A DNA stretch of 64,000 nucleotides, taken from the NCBI RefSeq assembly GCF_024305035.1, contig NZ_JAMWZB010000016.1, positions 1 to 64,000 on the forward strand, read 5' to 3'. The translations under genes were made by a program, and so were the position numbers. The number at the start of each line of letters is the position of its first letter. The first letter of the stretch is position 1. The notes under the pieces were generated by a model. It saw nothing but the letters and a program-made list of their open reading frames with translations. It ran no database searches and was not told the origin of the DNA. Shown here in pieces: positions 8,776-17,506 of the stretch. The stretch comes from Algoriphagus sp. Its GTDB lineage: Bacteria > Bacteroidota > Bacteroidia > Cytophagales > Cyclobacteriaceae.

Positions 8776-9522
8776 ATGGTAGTCCCCTATTTACATGATG
8801 CGTTAAACATCAGGAATGATACCCTCAGGGCTGAGGTTTTAGATGCCCAGCTCAAACTTGAGGAATTGCAGGATTGCTATTTCGGCTTGTTTTGGCTCTA
8901 TACCCATGACTATTTGTATATCAGTAGCTCTGTTGAGAAAATTCTTGGTCATCCGTACCGCTTGTTCCAGGAAAAAGGAGTTGCTTTTTTACAAACCATT
9001 ATTCCTGAAAATCATTTTGAAAACATCTATTCTTCATTGGACAATCAGGCCAAAAAAATAGAAGAAGACCCTGAATACCTAACTTCTCATGTTGTCTTAC
9101 AAGTGGATGCCGCTATTCTAAACCAAGATCAAATACAAGTTCCGGTGAGATATCAAGGCATTTTGCTTGATGCGAGGCAATCCCATCCAGTTTCTTATCT
9201 TGTTCTAGGTTCTTGGATTAAACTTGAAAGCATGAAAAGTTTTCCCTTTGATGAAAAGACCATCCTCCAGCAATTCAAACGAATCAAAACTGCCTACATC
9301 CAGGATAATCAAAAGCGATTTAGAAGCCTGGCTGCAAATCGAAAAATTTCTCAAAGGGAGTGTGAAGTAATTGAGCTTTTGGCTCAAGGGTATTCCACCA
9401 AAAGGATCAGCGAAAAGCTTCATATCAGTTTCAATACCGTGGAGTCCCATCGTAAAAATCTCCTGTGTAAACTAGAGGCAAAGAATACCGCTGAGTTGGT
9501 GTATAAGTTTAATCAGATTTGA
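8776..9522 (+). CDS. PAS-like/LuxR-type transcriptional regulator, tandem paralogue
   Basis: 248 residues from the ATG at 8776. An upstream in-frame TTG at 8755 is possible, but starting at 8776 aligns residue for residue with the paralogue at 7990 (36 residues before FGLFWLYTHDYLYIS). The PAS-like region differs from the paralogue, whereas the HTH end is almost identical (HISFNTVESHRKNLL, then KLEAKNTAELVYKF), also at the DNA level. This suggests that both proteins bind the same sites but answer different signals. It ends three bases before the convergent gene at 9526. Confidence 0.88.
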   Translation: MVVPYLHDALNIRNDTLRAEVLDAQLKLEELQDCYFGLFWLYTHDYLYISSSVEKILGHPYRLFQEKGVAFLQTIIPENHFENIYSSLDNQAKKIEEDPEYLTSHVVLQVDAAILNQDQIQVPVRYQGILLDARQSHPVSYLVLGSWIKLESMKSFPFDEKTILQQFKRIKTAYIQDNQKRFRSLAANRKISQRECEVIELLAQGYSTKRISEKLHISFNTVESHRKNLLCKLEAKNTAELVYKFNQI

Positions 9523-9525
9523 TTC

Positions 9526-10446
9526 CTACTCCCAACTCAAAAGTAGCTCAGTCATTTCTGTGCCCAATTGTTCCTCAAGTTGATTTTGAAGTTGCCCATC
9601 ATCCATTTTCTCAATCTTCGTCAAATCCGTTTGAATCAGAAATTCCCGCAAATCAATTAGTCCTTTTTCTCCGAATTTTTCCTGCAGCCTCACCGCTTTT
9701 TTAAACAATTGAAACTGAAACCACTCGTAATTTTGCGCTCCCAATCCGGGCAGGTAGAGTTCCTCAAACTTTTCCAAAGACGTATGTTTAATGAATGGAA
9801 AATGAGCTTCCGAACCTACCTCAGCATAAGCTGCCGTGGCTTTGGCCATTTTGGGATGAGATTTTATCAAAAAGTTCCGTGCTGCATAGGTAGCGAAAAG
9901 CTCCTGAAGCCATCTTCGTTGGGGTTTACTCGCCTCATAAAAATGATACAAGTGCCCCAATTCATGCACTGCTACATTATTTCGATAAAATAAATCCATA
10001 TCCAAGGGGTCACCGAAGTGACTTTGTAGCTTTTTCAATTGCTCAGCGGGTAGATTTTGGAGCTGTTGCTCGGCTTGGATGGCTACTATGGATTTTTCAC
10101 TTCCCAAAAATATATTGCCCGCCCAAGCTTGAGGCATGCCTGGAGGCGGGAAATAGGCGTAATCGTTCCATTCGGAATTGGAGACAAAAAGTATCGAAAC
10201 TGAAAAGTTCATCTGAAAAATCTGATCAAAATAGTCCTTCGCATTTTCCAGCAGGCCCAATGTGTGTTGATCCACTTCAGCTTTTGGAGAGTTAAAGACA
10301 GCGATGTTTTCGGCTTCCGAAACCAAGTTCAAACCCTGATGCTTGCTGCTGTCGGGCCAAGAATTTTGAGAAAAAGCCAAAAAGAAACGAAAGATCAATA
10401 GTAAGGATGGCAGAAGTGACTTGTGCATGCTTTTCAGTTTTTTCAA
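9526..10446 (-). CDS. exported HELGH zinc-metalloprotease-like protein
   Basis: 306 residues with a signal peptide (hydrophobic stretch about 8-26 ending at AFSQ; the ATG seven codons further in, MHKSLL, is an alternative start). The motif VHELGHLYHFYEAS at about residue 172 matches HExxH zinc peptidases, and a downstream ELFATYAARNF segment could supply the third ligand Glu, as in gluzincins. No family name can be assigned with confidence. A 22-bp palindrome (10472-10493) lies 25 bp upstream of the start, shared with the divergent DUF418 gene. Confidence 0.65.
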   Translation of the reverse strand: MKKLKSMHKSLLPSLLLIFRFFLAFSQNSWPDSSKHQGLNLVSEAENIAVFNSPKAEVDQHTLGLLENAKDYFDQIFQMNFSVSILFVSNSEWNDYAYFPPPGMPQAWAGNIFLGSEKSIVAIQAEQQLQNLPAEQLKKLQSHFGDPLDMDLFYRNNVAVHELGHLYHFYEASKPQRRWLQELFATYAARNFLIKSHPKMAKATAAYAEVGSEAHFPFIKHTSLEKFEELYLPGLGAQNYEWFQFQLFKKAVRLQEKFGEKGLIDLREFLIQTDLTKIEKMDDGQLQNQLEEQLGTEMTELLLSWE

Positions 10447-10471
10447 AATTAGGAAGCTGACAGTCCATGCA

Positions 10472-10493
10472 CAATCCCTGAATTCAGGGATTG
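10472..10493. promoter_or_regulatory. palindromic operator candidate, site 2
   Basis: Longest copy: a perfect 22-bp palindrome with core AATCCCTGAATTCAGGGATT. It lies between the divergent starts at 10446 (minus) and 10540 (plus), 25 and 46 bp away. Confidence 0.7.
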
Positions 10494-10539
10494 ACTTTAT
10501 ACTTTATTAGGTCAAACTTGATCGGTAAAAGTTTGAGCG

Positions 10540-11937
10540 ATGAATTTACCTAGCAATACGGAAGTCAAACACATCCATGAGGCTCCCCAACCCGCAGTTC
10601 TTACCGATAGAATAGACATTATTGATATTATCCGAGGAGTTGCACTTTTAGGGATTTTAATTCTCAATATCCCCTATTTCTCCATGCCGGAATATTTTTC
10701 CGAACCTTGGGTTCAGGATACCGGCAACGTTAATTTTTGGACGCATGCTGTCAATATCATCTTATTTGAAGGGAAGATGCGGGCACTGTTTTCTTTGGTT
10801 TTCGGAGCGGGAATCGTACTGTTTACCAGTAAAAAGGAGAAAACCGGAAAATCCGTGACTTGGCTATTTTACAAGCGGATGATCTGGTTGACGCTCTTTG
10901 GCTTGGCCCATGCCCATCTGATACTTTGGGTAGGAGATATTTTGTATTTCTATGGGTTGATCGGGATGCTGGCTTATCTTTTCAGAAAGATGAAACCCAA
11001 ATACCTGGCTTTGGGAGTACCCATCGTGGCGATTATTGGATTTGTGGCCAATACCCTTTTCATGCAGGATATCCGGGGTAAATACCTTGAATTTAAAGAG
11101 GCGAACTCCTTACAAGAGCAAGGGACCGCACTTACCGATTCGCAAACCGCTGCAATCGAAACTTGGAAGGAACTTCAGCGGGAATACATCCCCAATCCCG
11201 AGGAAGTGGCCGAAAATACCGCTTTGATGAAAGGCAGCTATTCGGAAGTAGCCAGTTTTGTTCGGCCCAAAGCTTGGGACGGACAATTCAAGTTTTTGGT
11301 TTTTTCGATCTGGGATATGCTGGCCTTGATGATGCTGGGAATTGCTCTTTTTAAATGGGGTTTTCTGACCATGAAGTGGACTCAAGCGCAATACAAAAAA
11401 ACCATTTGGGTCGGCTATGGAATCGGCCTGCCTTTGGTCATCTTCTCCTTTATCTACAATACCATACATTTTCCCAATGTAGAAGCTGGGCTGAAGTACA
11501 TCGAGGAGCACTCCATCAATTGGGTTTCATTGATTTACGATTTTCAGCGCATCCTAATCATGATGGCGCATGTCTCGGTCGTGATTTTAGTATACCAAAA
11601 AGGCTATTTTAAATGGGTAATGAATGCACTTCGAGCGGTAGGCCAATTAGCTTTTACCAATTATGTGATGCATTCGGTGATTTGTACGCTGGTGTTTTTT
11701 GGCTATGGACTGAATCAATTTGCCGAATGGGAATATTATCAGCTCTACTTTTTGGTGTTGGGGATTTGGATTTTCCAATTGGTTATTAGTCCCATTTGGT
11801 TGAAAAAATACCTTTTTGGACCCTTGGAATGGGGGTGGCGAAGCTTGACTTATGGACGGATACAGCCGTTTAGGAGGAAGGAAATCCTAGAATCAAAGGA
11901 GGTGAAACTAGAGACGGCAGGTAATTTTAAGGTCTAA
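10540..11937 (+). CDS. DUF418 family multi-pass membrane protein
   Basis: 465 residues with about 8-10 hydrophobic segments. The N-terminal RIDIIDIIRGVALLGILILN and the C-terminal block (FTNYVMHSVICTLVFFGYG, then PIWLKKYLFGPLEWGWRSLTYG) are hallmarks of the YeiB/DUF418 family. Its members are inner-membrane proteins of unproven function, perhaps acyl- or metabolite-transfer proteins. It diverges from the peptidase-like gene across a shared palindrome. A small hairpin (CTTAGT/ACTAAG, 11941-11974) follows the stop and may end the transcript. Confidence 0.85.
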   Translation: MNLPSNTEVKHIHEAPQPAVLTDRIDIIDIIRGVALLGILILNIPYFSMPEYFSEPWVQDTGNVNFWTHAVNIILFEGKMRALFSLVFGAGIVLFTSKKEKTGKSVTWLFYKRMIWLTLFGLAHAHLILWVGDILYFYGLIGMLAYLFRKMKPKYLALGVPIVAIIGFVANTLFMQDIRGKYLEFKEANSLQEQGTALTDSQTAAIETWKELQREYIPNPEEVAENTALMKGSYSEVASFVRPKAWDGQFKFLVFSIWDMLALMMLGIALFKWGFLTMKWTQAQYKKTIWVGYGIGLPLVIFSFIYNTIHFPNVEAGLKYIEEHSINWVSLIYDFQRILIMMAHVSVVILVYQKGYFKWVMNALRAVGQLAFTNYVMHSVICTLVFFGYGLNQFAEWEYYQLYFLVLGIWIFQLVISPIWLKKYLFGPLEWGWRSLTYGRIQPFRRKEILESKEVKLETAGNFKV

Positions 11938-12080
11938 ATCACTTAGTAATGGCCTTTCGGAATGGCACTAAGGATTACTATCTCATTTAAATTTGTTCGG
12001 TTTAGATGAACTTTGATTGGATTTGCAAAGAAAATTTGTTTTCTGTCTGGATACCGAACATTTATAAACTAAAAGAATTC

Positions 12081-12524
12081 ATGGAAATCGAAAATACAAG
12101 CTCCCCAAAAAAATTCAAGGAGCTCCTTGGGATTTTTGCCGAAGTATTTGAAATGGAAGATTTCAACATTCCTTCTGATGTCTATTTGGAGCACCTGTTA
12201 AAAAAGGAAGATTTGATCGTTATCATCGCAAAACATGAGGATGGCGTGGTTGGTGGTTTGACGATTTATCGGTTGATGAACTATTATTCTGAAAAACCAC
12301 TGGCTTATATCTATGATGTGGCCGTATCTCCCTCATATCAAAGACAGGGCGTAGGAAAACAGTTGATGGCTTACACCAAAAGCTTTTGCCTTGAAAATGG
12401 ATTTGAAGAAGCCTATGTTCAAGCGGATATCATTGATCAGCACGCACTAGAATTTTATAGGAAATGTAATCCCAGCAGCGAAAGTGAGGTAATTCAGTTT
12501 TCATTTAATCTTATAAAGTCATGA
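12081..12524 (+). CDS. GNAT acetyltransferase, AAC(3)-I-like
   Basis: 147 residues from the ATG at 12081; an in-frame ATG at 12006 would add 25 residues that do not resemble the family, so the shorter start is preferred. Key blocks match aminoglycoside 3-N-acetyltransferase type I: PSDVYLEHLLKKED, VVGGLTIY, AYIYDVAVSPSYQRQGVGKQLM (acetyl-CoA loop RQGVGK) and AYVQADIIDQHALEFYRK. The family transfers acetyl from acetyl-CoA to an amino group; antibiotic modification is plausible but unproven here. Its stop overlaps the ATG of the next gene by 4 nt (ATGA), so the two are probably translated together. Confidence 0.8.
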   Translation: MEIENTSSPKKFKELLGIFAEVFEMEDFNIPSDVYLEHLLKKEDLIVIIAKHEDGVVGGLTIYRLMNYYSEKPLAYIYDVAVSPSYQRQGVGKQLMAYTKSFCLENGFEEAYVQADIIDQHALEFYRKCNPSSESEVIQFSFNLIKS

Positions 12525-13597
12525 TCCGGACCTTCGTTTTGATTTTCGCGCTATTCTTTTTCTCAGAGGCTTATTCCCAAATTGAGGCTGGAGAGCGATG
12601 GGTGAATGTCAACGGAAACAGCATCCACTATCTCGACTTCGGCGGCGAAGGCTTACCCGTGGTTTTGATCCCTTCTGGAACTTGGTCGGCTGCAACCTAT
12701 GCTGAATTTGGGCCCTTGTTGACTGAGAACAATCAGGTTTTTGCCCTTACCAAACCGGGCTATGGAAAATCGGAAGGAGATCAATATGATGTACCCAGCC
12801 AAGGCGATTATCTGATTGGGTTTTTGGATGCGTTGAAATTGGAAAAGGCGGTCTTTATTGGAAATTCTTCGGCTACGGCCGAAATCACCTATTTGGCAGA
12901 GCACTATCCGGATCGTGTGGCCGGGGTTGTCTTTCTTTCCGGACTATCTACGCCTTGGGTTTGGGACATCATGGACGAAAAGGACCCAAATCAAACAAAT
13001 AAAATGTACGCCCGGTCGGCTTATTCCGAAGACCCCATTGATGAATTGAATGAAGGTGGGAAACAGACCAACTCTAGAAAAAACAAGGCAGAAGAAATCC
13101 TGGAAGCTCGGTCAACCTATCGCCCCAAGCATTTTATTGGGGACTATTCCATTGATGTACCGGCTTTATTTTTCACCAATAAGGATGGACGATTAGGGTA
13201 TGAAAAGGATGTGGCGGCCTTATTGGTGGCAGGTTCCCCGCTGATGGATGAAGTGCGGCAGAGTTTTCCTCCTTCCCCTTTGCGAGAGGATTTGGATAGA
13301 AGAGTCACAGATTCAGTGTATCGGGCTGCCCAATTTGACCGGATGCAGGACTCAATCGCTAGAGCCTTTTTTTACAAACTCGCAGCAGATCCAGTGATGC
13401 AGCGTGAAGTACTGGATTTTCAAATCGAGACGGTTTATCCGGCCTTGATTGCCGCTCAGGATCGAATGAAAAAAGCCTTTGGGGCAAATGCACAGCTGGT
13501 GAAACTGGATACACCCATTGTGGTTGATTATGCCTATCGGGATGCACCGGATTTGATTTTGGGAGATCTAATTGAGTTTTTAAAGGAGTTGGATTAA
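12521..13597 (+). CDS. exported alpha/beta hydrolase
   Basis: 358 residues with a signal peptide (1-19, ending AYSQ). The fold signature is clear: HYLDFGGEGLPVVLIPSG, GYGKSEG, and a nucleophile elbow FIGNSSATAE with Ser116. A possible acid is the Asp of FTNKDG; no His stands in the usual C-terminal place (YAYRDAPD), so the triad may be incomplete. It is paralogous to the two genes at 15499 and 16520, whose elbow lacks the serine. It overlaps the acetyltransferase gene by 4 nt. The substrate is unknown. Confidence 0.82.
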   Translation: MIRTFVLIFALFFFSEAYSQIEAGERWVNVNGNSIHYLDFGGEGLPVVLIPSGTWSAATYAEFGPLLTENNQVFALTKPGYGKSEGDQYDVPSQGDYLIGFLDALKLEKAVFIGNSSATAEITYLAEHYPDRVAGVVFLSGLSTPWVWDIMDEKDPNQTNKMYARSAYSEDPIDELNEGGKQTNSRKNKAEEILEARSTYRPKHFIGDYSIDVPALFFTNKDGRLGYEKDVAALLVAGSPLMDEVRQSFPPSPLREDLDRRVTDSVYRAAQFDRMQDSIARAFFYKLAADPVMQREVLDFQIETVYPALIAAQDRMKKAFGANAQLVKLDTPIVVDYAYRDAPDLILGDLIEFLKELD

Positions 13598-13601
13598 GTA
13601 A

Positions 13602-13621
13602 AATCCCTGAATTCAGGGATT
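13602..13621. promoter_or_regulatory. palindromic operator candidate, site 3
   Basis: Perfect 20-bp palindrome AATCCCTGAATTCAGGGATT, four bases after the hydrolase stop, 55 bp before the small frame at 13677 and 372 bp before the serine hydrolase at 13994. Confidence 0.65.
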
Positions 13622-13676
13622 GACTAATCTATTGAATTTAAAAAACTTGTAGACAATCAACCAAACACTCCTTCCG

Positions 13677-13859
13677 ATGAAAGACTGTCCCAAGTTTATT
13701 CTGGTCATTTTCTTTAGTCTTTTTGCTCTGGTCTTTTTGACCATCTCCTATGTTGTGATGGTCAAGGTTCTCGATGCTCAAAATTTTAAAATCAAGGTTT
13801 TTGAAAAAACAGCAATCCAAGCGCCTGGTAGAATTTTCTTAGCTGAATTGAGAAGGTAA
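13677..13859 (+). CDS. possible small single-pass membrane protein
   Basis: 60 codons with one hydrophobic segment (about residues 7-31, FILVIFFSLFALVFLTISYV) and a basic tail. The only support is its position 55 bp after a palindrome that elsewhere sits in front of gene starts, and an in-frame ATG with a plausible length. It may equally be a non-coding leader of the serine hydrolase transcript. No homologue is recognised. Confidence 0.3.
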   Translation: MKDCPKFILVIFFSLFALVFLTISYVVMVKVLDAQNFKIKVFEKTAIQAPGRIFLAELRR

Positions 13860-13993
13860 CCTAAGCAGGTTTCAATATGAAAAGCAGTTGTAATTTAAAT
13901 CCAGCCTTTTACTGGGTCAAGCCATACCTTACCATGCTATTTGTGCATTCAGCTTGTATTTCAAGGAATACGGGTGTTATAATTCAAAACCCG

Positions 13994-15460
13994 ATGAGAA
14001 TATTTTTTTTAATCCTATTCTTTCTCATCTGGGGATCAATTCAGGGCTTTTCCCAAGACTGGTCTCCTCAATTCGAAAAATACCTAAAAGCTGGAATGGA
14101 GGAGCGTCAAATCCCAGGGATGATTACCGCTGTATTTTTGGAGGACAAATTGGTGTACAGCCAAACTCATGGTCTGAGAACTATCGAACAGCAACTCCCT
14201 GTTGATCCTCATACGGTGTTTAACTTGGGTTCAGCTACCAAGCCCTTTATCGGTATCGCCATGGCTATGCTGGTCGAAGAAGGAAAAGTTAACTGGGAAG
14301 ATAAAGTAAAAGCCCATTATCCCGATTTTCAGCTTTCAGACGAGGGTGTTACCGCTGATGCGCGGATCCAAGACTTATTTCTGCACAATCTGGGCATTGC
14401 TGCCGATGATTTACTTTGGACGCTAGATAGCACCTCTACCGAGGTGATGCTTTCACGCTACTCCATGGCAGAAAAAATCCATCCGATGCGGGCGGACTTT
14501 CATTATAACAACATGCTGTATGTGATTGCCGGAGAGGTGATCAAAGCAGTATCCGGTAAACATTGGACGGAGTTTGTCGAGGAAAATATTTTTCTTCCAT
14601 TGGAAATGAATCACAGCTTTAGCCGCGCAGGAGAAGTGCCCGCCTATGGCAACTACGCTACGCCATATTTAGTCCAAACGGATAATTGGATTCCGCATCC
14701 CCTGAATCTTGCCGACCAAATGGGGGCGGCCGGAAATATCTGGTCATGCTTGGAAGACATGGAGCATTTCCTGGAGTTTTTGGTCAATCAGGGAAAATAT
14801 AAAGACAGGGAGTTGCTCAGTCGGGATTCCTTTCAGTTTTTGATTCGCTCGCATACTTTGGAAAGCAGTCCGGAAATGGATCCGCTTTATGAAGGATTAC
14901 AATCCAATTTTAGGACTTATGGAATCGGTTGGTTTCTGCATGATTATCGCGGTGAAAAGGTAGCCTATCACCCAGGAAGTATCGAGGGCTTAAACGCGCA
15001 AATTGGCTTTGTCCCCTCTAAAAAATTGGCCTTTTTCACGATGTGCAACCGGGATTGGGCCGAACTTTGGCGGAGCACTTTCTATAAAGCCATCGATCTT
15101 TGGGCTTATCAGGATGACAGTAGAGATCATTCAACTTTGGCCATCAATCCTACCGAGTCATTTTTTCAGGAATGGGAAACTAAGAAAGCCGAGGACAAAA
15201 ATTCCGATGCCTTGCCAACGATCACAACAGAGGCACTTATCGGAATCTATATCCATCCCATGTATGGAAAGGCGGAGGTGAATTGGCTTGAGGACGGACT
15301 TAGAGTGCATTTTAATGAGTACCTTAGTTTCGAATTAGCGCATTGGTTTGGCAATACCTATTTGGGAAAAACACAAAATAAGTTTTTGGGATGGGATGAC
15401 TATTTTGAGTTTGAAAATGGTAGTTTATTGGTTTTTGGAGAACGATTTGTCAAGCAATAA
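13994..15460 (+). CDS. exported serine hydrolase, class C beta-lactamase family
   Basis: 488 residues from the ATG at 13994. The frame is open 39 codons further upstream, but this start gives a clean signal peptide (about 1-21, ending GFSQ). It has the SxxK motif (GSATKPF, Ser80/Lys83) and the Tyr-x-Asn motif (HYNNMLY, about residue 171), followed by HPGSIEGLNAQIGF in place of the KTG box, and a C-terminal extension of about 110 residues like those of PBP4*/DUF3471 esterases. The family includes D-amino-acid peptidases and esterases as well as beta-lactamases; the substrate cannot be told. Confidence 0.87.
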   Translation: MRIFFLILFFLIWGSIQGFSQDWSPQFEKYLKAGMEERQIPGMITAVFLEDKLVYSQTHGLRTIEQQLPVDPHTVFNLGSATKPFIGIAMAMLVEEGKVNWEDKVKAHYPDFQLSDEGVTADARIQDLFLHNLGIAADDLLWTLDSTSTEVMLSRYSMAEKIHPMRADFHYNNMLYVIAGEVIKAVSGKHWTEFVEENIFLPLEMNHSFSRAGEVPAYGNYATPYLVQTDNWIPHPLNLADQMGAAGNIWSCLEDMEHFLEFLVNQGKYKDRELLSRDSFQFLIRSHTLESSPEMDPLYEGLQSNFRTYGIGWFLHDYRGEKVAYHPGSIEGLNAQIGFVPSKKLAFFTMCNRDWAELWRSTFYKAIDLWAYQDDSRDHSTLAINPTESFFQEWETKKAEDKNSDALPTITTEALIGIYIHPMYGKAEVNWLEDGLRVHFNEYLSFELAHWFGNTYLGKTQNKFLGWDDYFEFENGSLLVFGERFVKQ

Positions 15461-15498
15461 AGCTTAGTTTCACATCTAAGGTAGTATTCGAGGAAGAA

Positions 15499-16536
15499 TT
15501 ATTTTTCTCCTAAAACTTTCTCCTTAAAATCCAAAATATGCTTTGCCTGCCATAACATGTAGTCAGCAAAGGCTTCATCACTTTCCAGTTTCTGAGGAAA
15601 TTCTTGTTCCAGTCGCGTAATCAATTGATCCCCAAAAGCCCGTTTCATCCCCGCTTCAATTTCCGCTGACAGATTACATGCCTTTAATTTTTCATAAAGT
15701 TGCTTGTAGCGTATGGAATCGTTGAGTAAGTCTTTCAGGTACTGTTGTTCCTCCTGTCGAGTTCCTTTCCATTCTTCTTCGCTCATGTTTTTGAGTTCCC
15801 CTGTTTCCATCCAATGGAGATTGAAATTTGTTTGTTCAAACTCTGGATTAATGAAGCGAAGGGCAGGGAGGTCAATCCGCAAGTCTTCGTCTGTCAGAAA
15901 ATCAGGACGGTACATCGCCCGCGAACCCATGATTCGCTTCAGTTTTTCCCTTTCAAAATCAGGGGTGAACACCGAAATATTTTCGAAGTACTCGATAACT
16001 TCCAAATCCGAACAATGTACTAGGACTATGGGATTATTGTAATAGACCAATCCCAACACCCGCTCGGGATGATGCTCCGCGATCCAAGTCAACTCCTGAC
16101 TTCCAGGAAAACGTCCATAGAAAAAGGCCTTTTCCACACCCAGCGCATCCATAAAAAGCACTAAATCTTTTCCCAGCGTAGCCACATCCATCCCCCATTT
16201 GGTATCAGAGCTTTTGCCATAGCCCCTACGCATGGGTGCCACCACATGAAAACCTTTTGTCAATTCCTCCAAAAAGGCAAAGCCTGGAGAATCAGGTTTG
16301 TGATAGGGGCCTTCGTAGTAGTTGTGAAAGTCCTGTACTTCGATAAATAAAGGTCCACTGCCGCCGTGGTCGTAATACTCTAGTTGGATCTCGCCGATGT
16401 CTATCATTTTGGATTGGTAAGAAGGCGAGGTCTCCTGAGCTTGGAGTGAAAAGCTCAAAAGGGTAAGAATTAAAACTAGAGGGATTGGATGTTTCAGTTT
16501 TAGCATGCTGGTATTTTTTTCATTCAAGTGTTTCAT
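15499..16536 (-). CDS. exported alpha/beta-hydrolase-like protein without nucleophile serine
   Basis: 345 residues (ATG at 16536; an internal ATG ten codons later, MLKLKHPIPL, fits a signal peptide ending LQAQ better). The hydrolase landmarks are kept (YYDHGGSGPLFIEV, RRGYGKS, LVLFMDALGVEKAFFYG), but the elbow reads GRFPGSQ: Phe143 stands where the serine nucleophile should be. It is therefore predicted to be catalytically inactive, or to work as a binding protein. The gene overlaps the start of this frame with the end of the paralogue at 16520 by 17 nt, so it is co-transcribed with it. Confidence 0.8.
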   Translation of the reverse strand: MKHLNEKNTSMLKLKHPIPLVLILTLLSFSLQAQETSPSYQSKMIDIGEIQLEYYDHGGSGPLFIEVQDFHNYYEGPYHKPDSPGFAFLEELTKGFHVVAPMRRGYGKSSDTKWGMDVATLGKDLVLFMDALGVEKAFFYGRFPGSQELTWIAEHHPERVLGLVYYNNPIVLVHCSDLEVIEYFENISVFTPDFEREKLKRIMGSRAMYRPDFLTDEDLRIDLPALRFINPEFEQTNFNLHWMETGELKNMSEEEWKGTRQEEQQYLKDLLNDSIRYKQLYEKLKACNLSAEIEAGMKRAFGDQLITRLEQEFPQKLESDEAFADYMLWQAKHILDFKEKVLGEK

Positions 16537-17506
16537 TCAAAAAGGTTTTGATTTCTTTTACATAAAAAGGTGCGTAAACTTCTTCCCAAAAGGAATCAAA
16601 ATCTGCATCTTCGGGGAGTTCAGGTTCCCATACGGTCTGTAGATTTTCGCCAAAGGCTCGTTCCAAACTCGCTCTAAACGATGGGCCGGGATCATATTTT
16701 ATGAAATGGTTTCGGATAAACTCCTGTCGGCTTGACTCCTTTCCCAGTTCTCGGAAATAGGCCGCCGCCTGAGCTACCCGATCATTCCAAGGTTTGAAAT
16801 CAGGCGCTGAAACCTGTTGGATGGTCCGATTTAGATAAAATGCATTTCTTCCACCGGGAAGGCTTTCTACATCCATTTTGCTTAAAAAACGAAGTGTGGG
16901 GATAGCAATTCGAGCAATGGAATCGGACAAAAAATCCGGACGCCAGCTGTTTCTTGGTCCACGCATGGCCACTGCCCGTTCACCCAAATCCCAGGACATG
17001 GCGAGGAGTTCGCTTTCATATGTTCTGATCTCAGGTTCCGAGGAATTAAGACCCAAATAGGGATTACCAATCATCACTAGGGTCGCAATACGTTCCGGAT
17101 GATGCTCGGCTATCCAGATCATATCCTGATTGGCGGGAATACGTCCGATCAAAACGGCTTTTTTGATGCCCAGCGCATCCATAAAGCCCAACAGGTCTTC
17201 CGATTGCGTGGCCACATCATAGCCCCATTCGCTGTGGTCTGATTTTCCCCAGCCCCTTCGTGTGACTGCCAGAACTTGATAATCTGAAATAAATTGCTGT
17301 GCGATACCTGCCATTTCTCCTGTGTGCCATTCGGATGCGTCATCATGAAAGGATTGCAGGAAAATCAGGGGTAGTCCAGAACCGCCAAAATCCAAATAGT
17401 GCAATTGGACGCCATTAGTCCGGATGAATTTATCCTGCACTTGCTGTGCATTCACTAATTTCAGCGAAACTAAAAATAGAAAGGGTATATAAATCAGGCC
17501 TCGCAT
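16520..17506 (-). CDS. exported alpha/beta-hydrolase-like protein without nucleophile serine
   Basis: 328 residues with a signal peptide (1-20, ending VNAQ). Close paralogue of the genes at 12521 and 15499 (HYLDFGGSGLPLIFL, RRGWGKSD, LLGFMDALGIKKAVLIG). The nucleophile elbow reads GRIPANQ with Ile123 in place of Ser; the codon is ATT. The frame is intact, with no sign of decay, which argues for a kept non-catalytic role. It starts at the base next to the stop of the esterase gene (17507), forming a tight operon of three. Confidence 0.82.
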   Translation of the reverse strand: MRGLIYIPFLFLVSLKLVNAQQVQDKFIRTNGVQLHYLDFGGSGLPLIFLQSFHDDASEWHTGEMAGIAQQFISDYQVLAVTRRGWGKSDHSEWGYDVATQSEDLLGFMDALGIKKAVLIGRIPANQDMIWIAEHHPERIATLVMIGNPYLGLNSSEPEIRTYESELLAMSWDLGERAVAMRGPRNSWRPDFLSDSIARIAIPTLRFLSKMDVESLPGGRNAFYLNRTIQQVSAPDFKPWNDRVAQAAAYFRELGKESSRQEFIRNHFIKYDPGPSFRASLERAFGENLQTVWEPELPEDADFDSFWEEVYAPFYVKEIKTFLNETLE

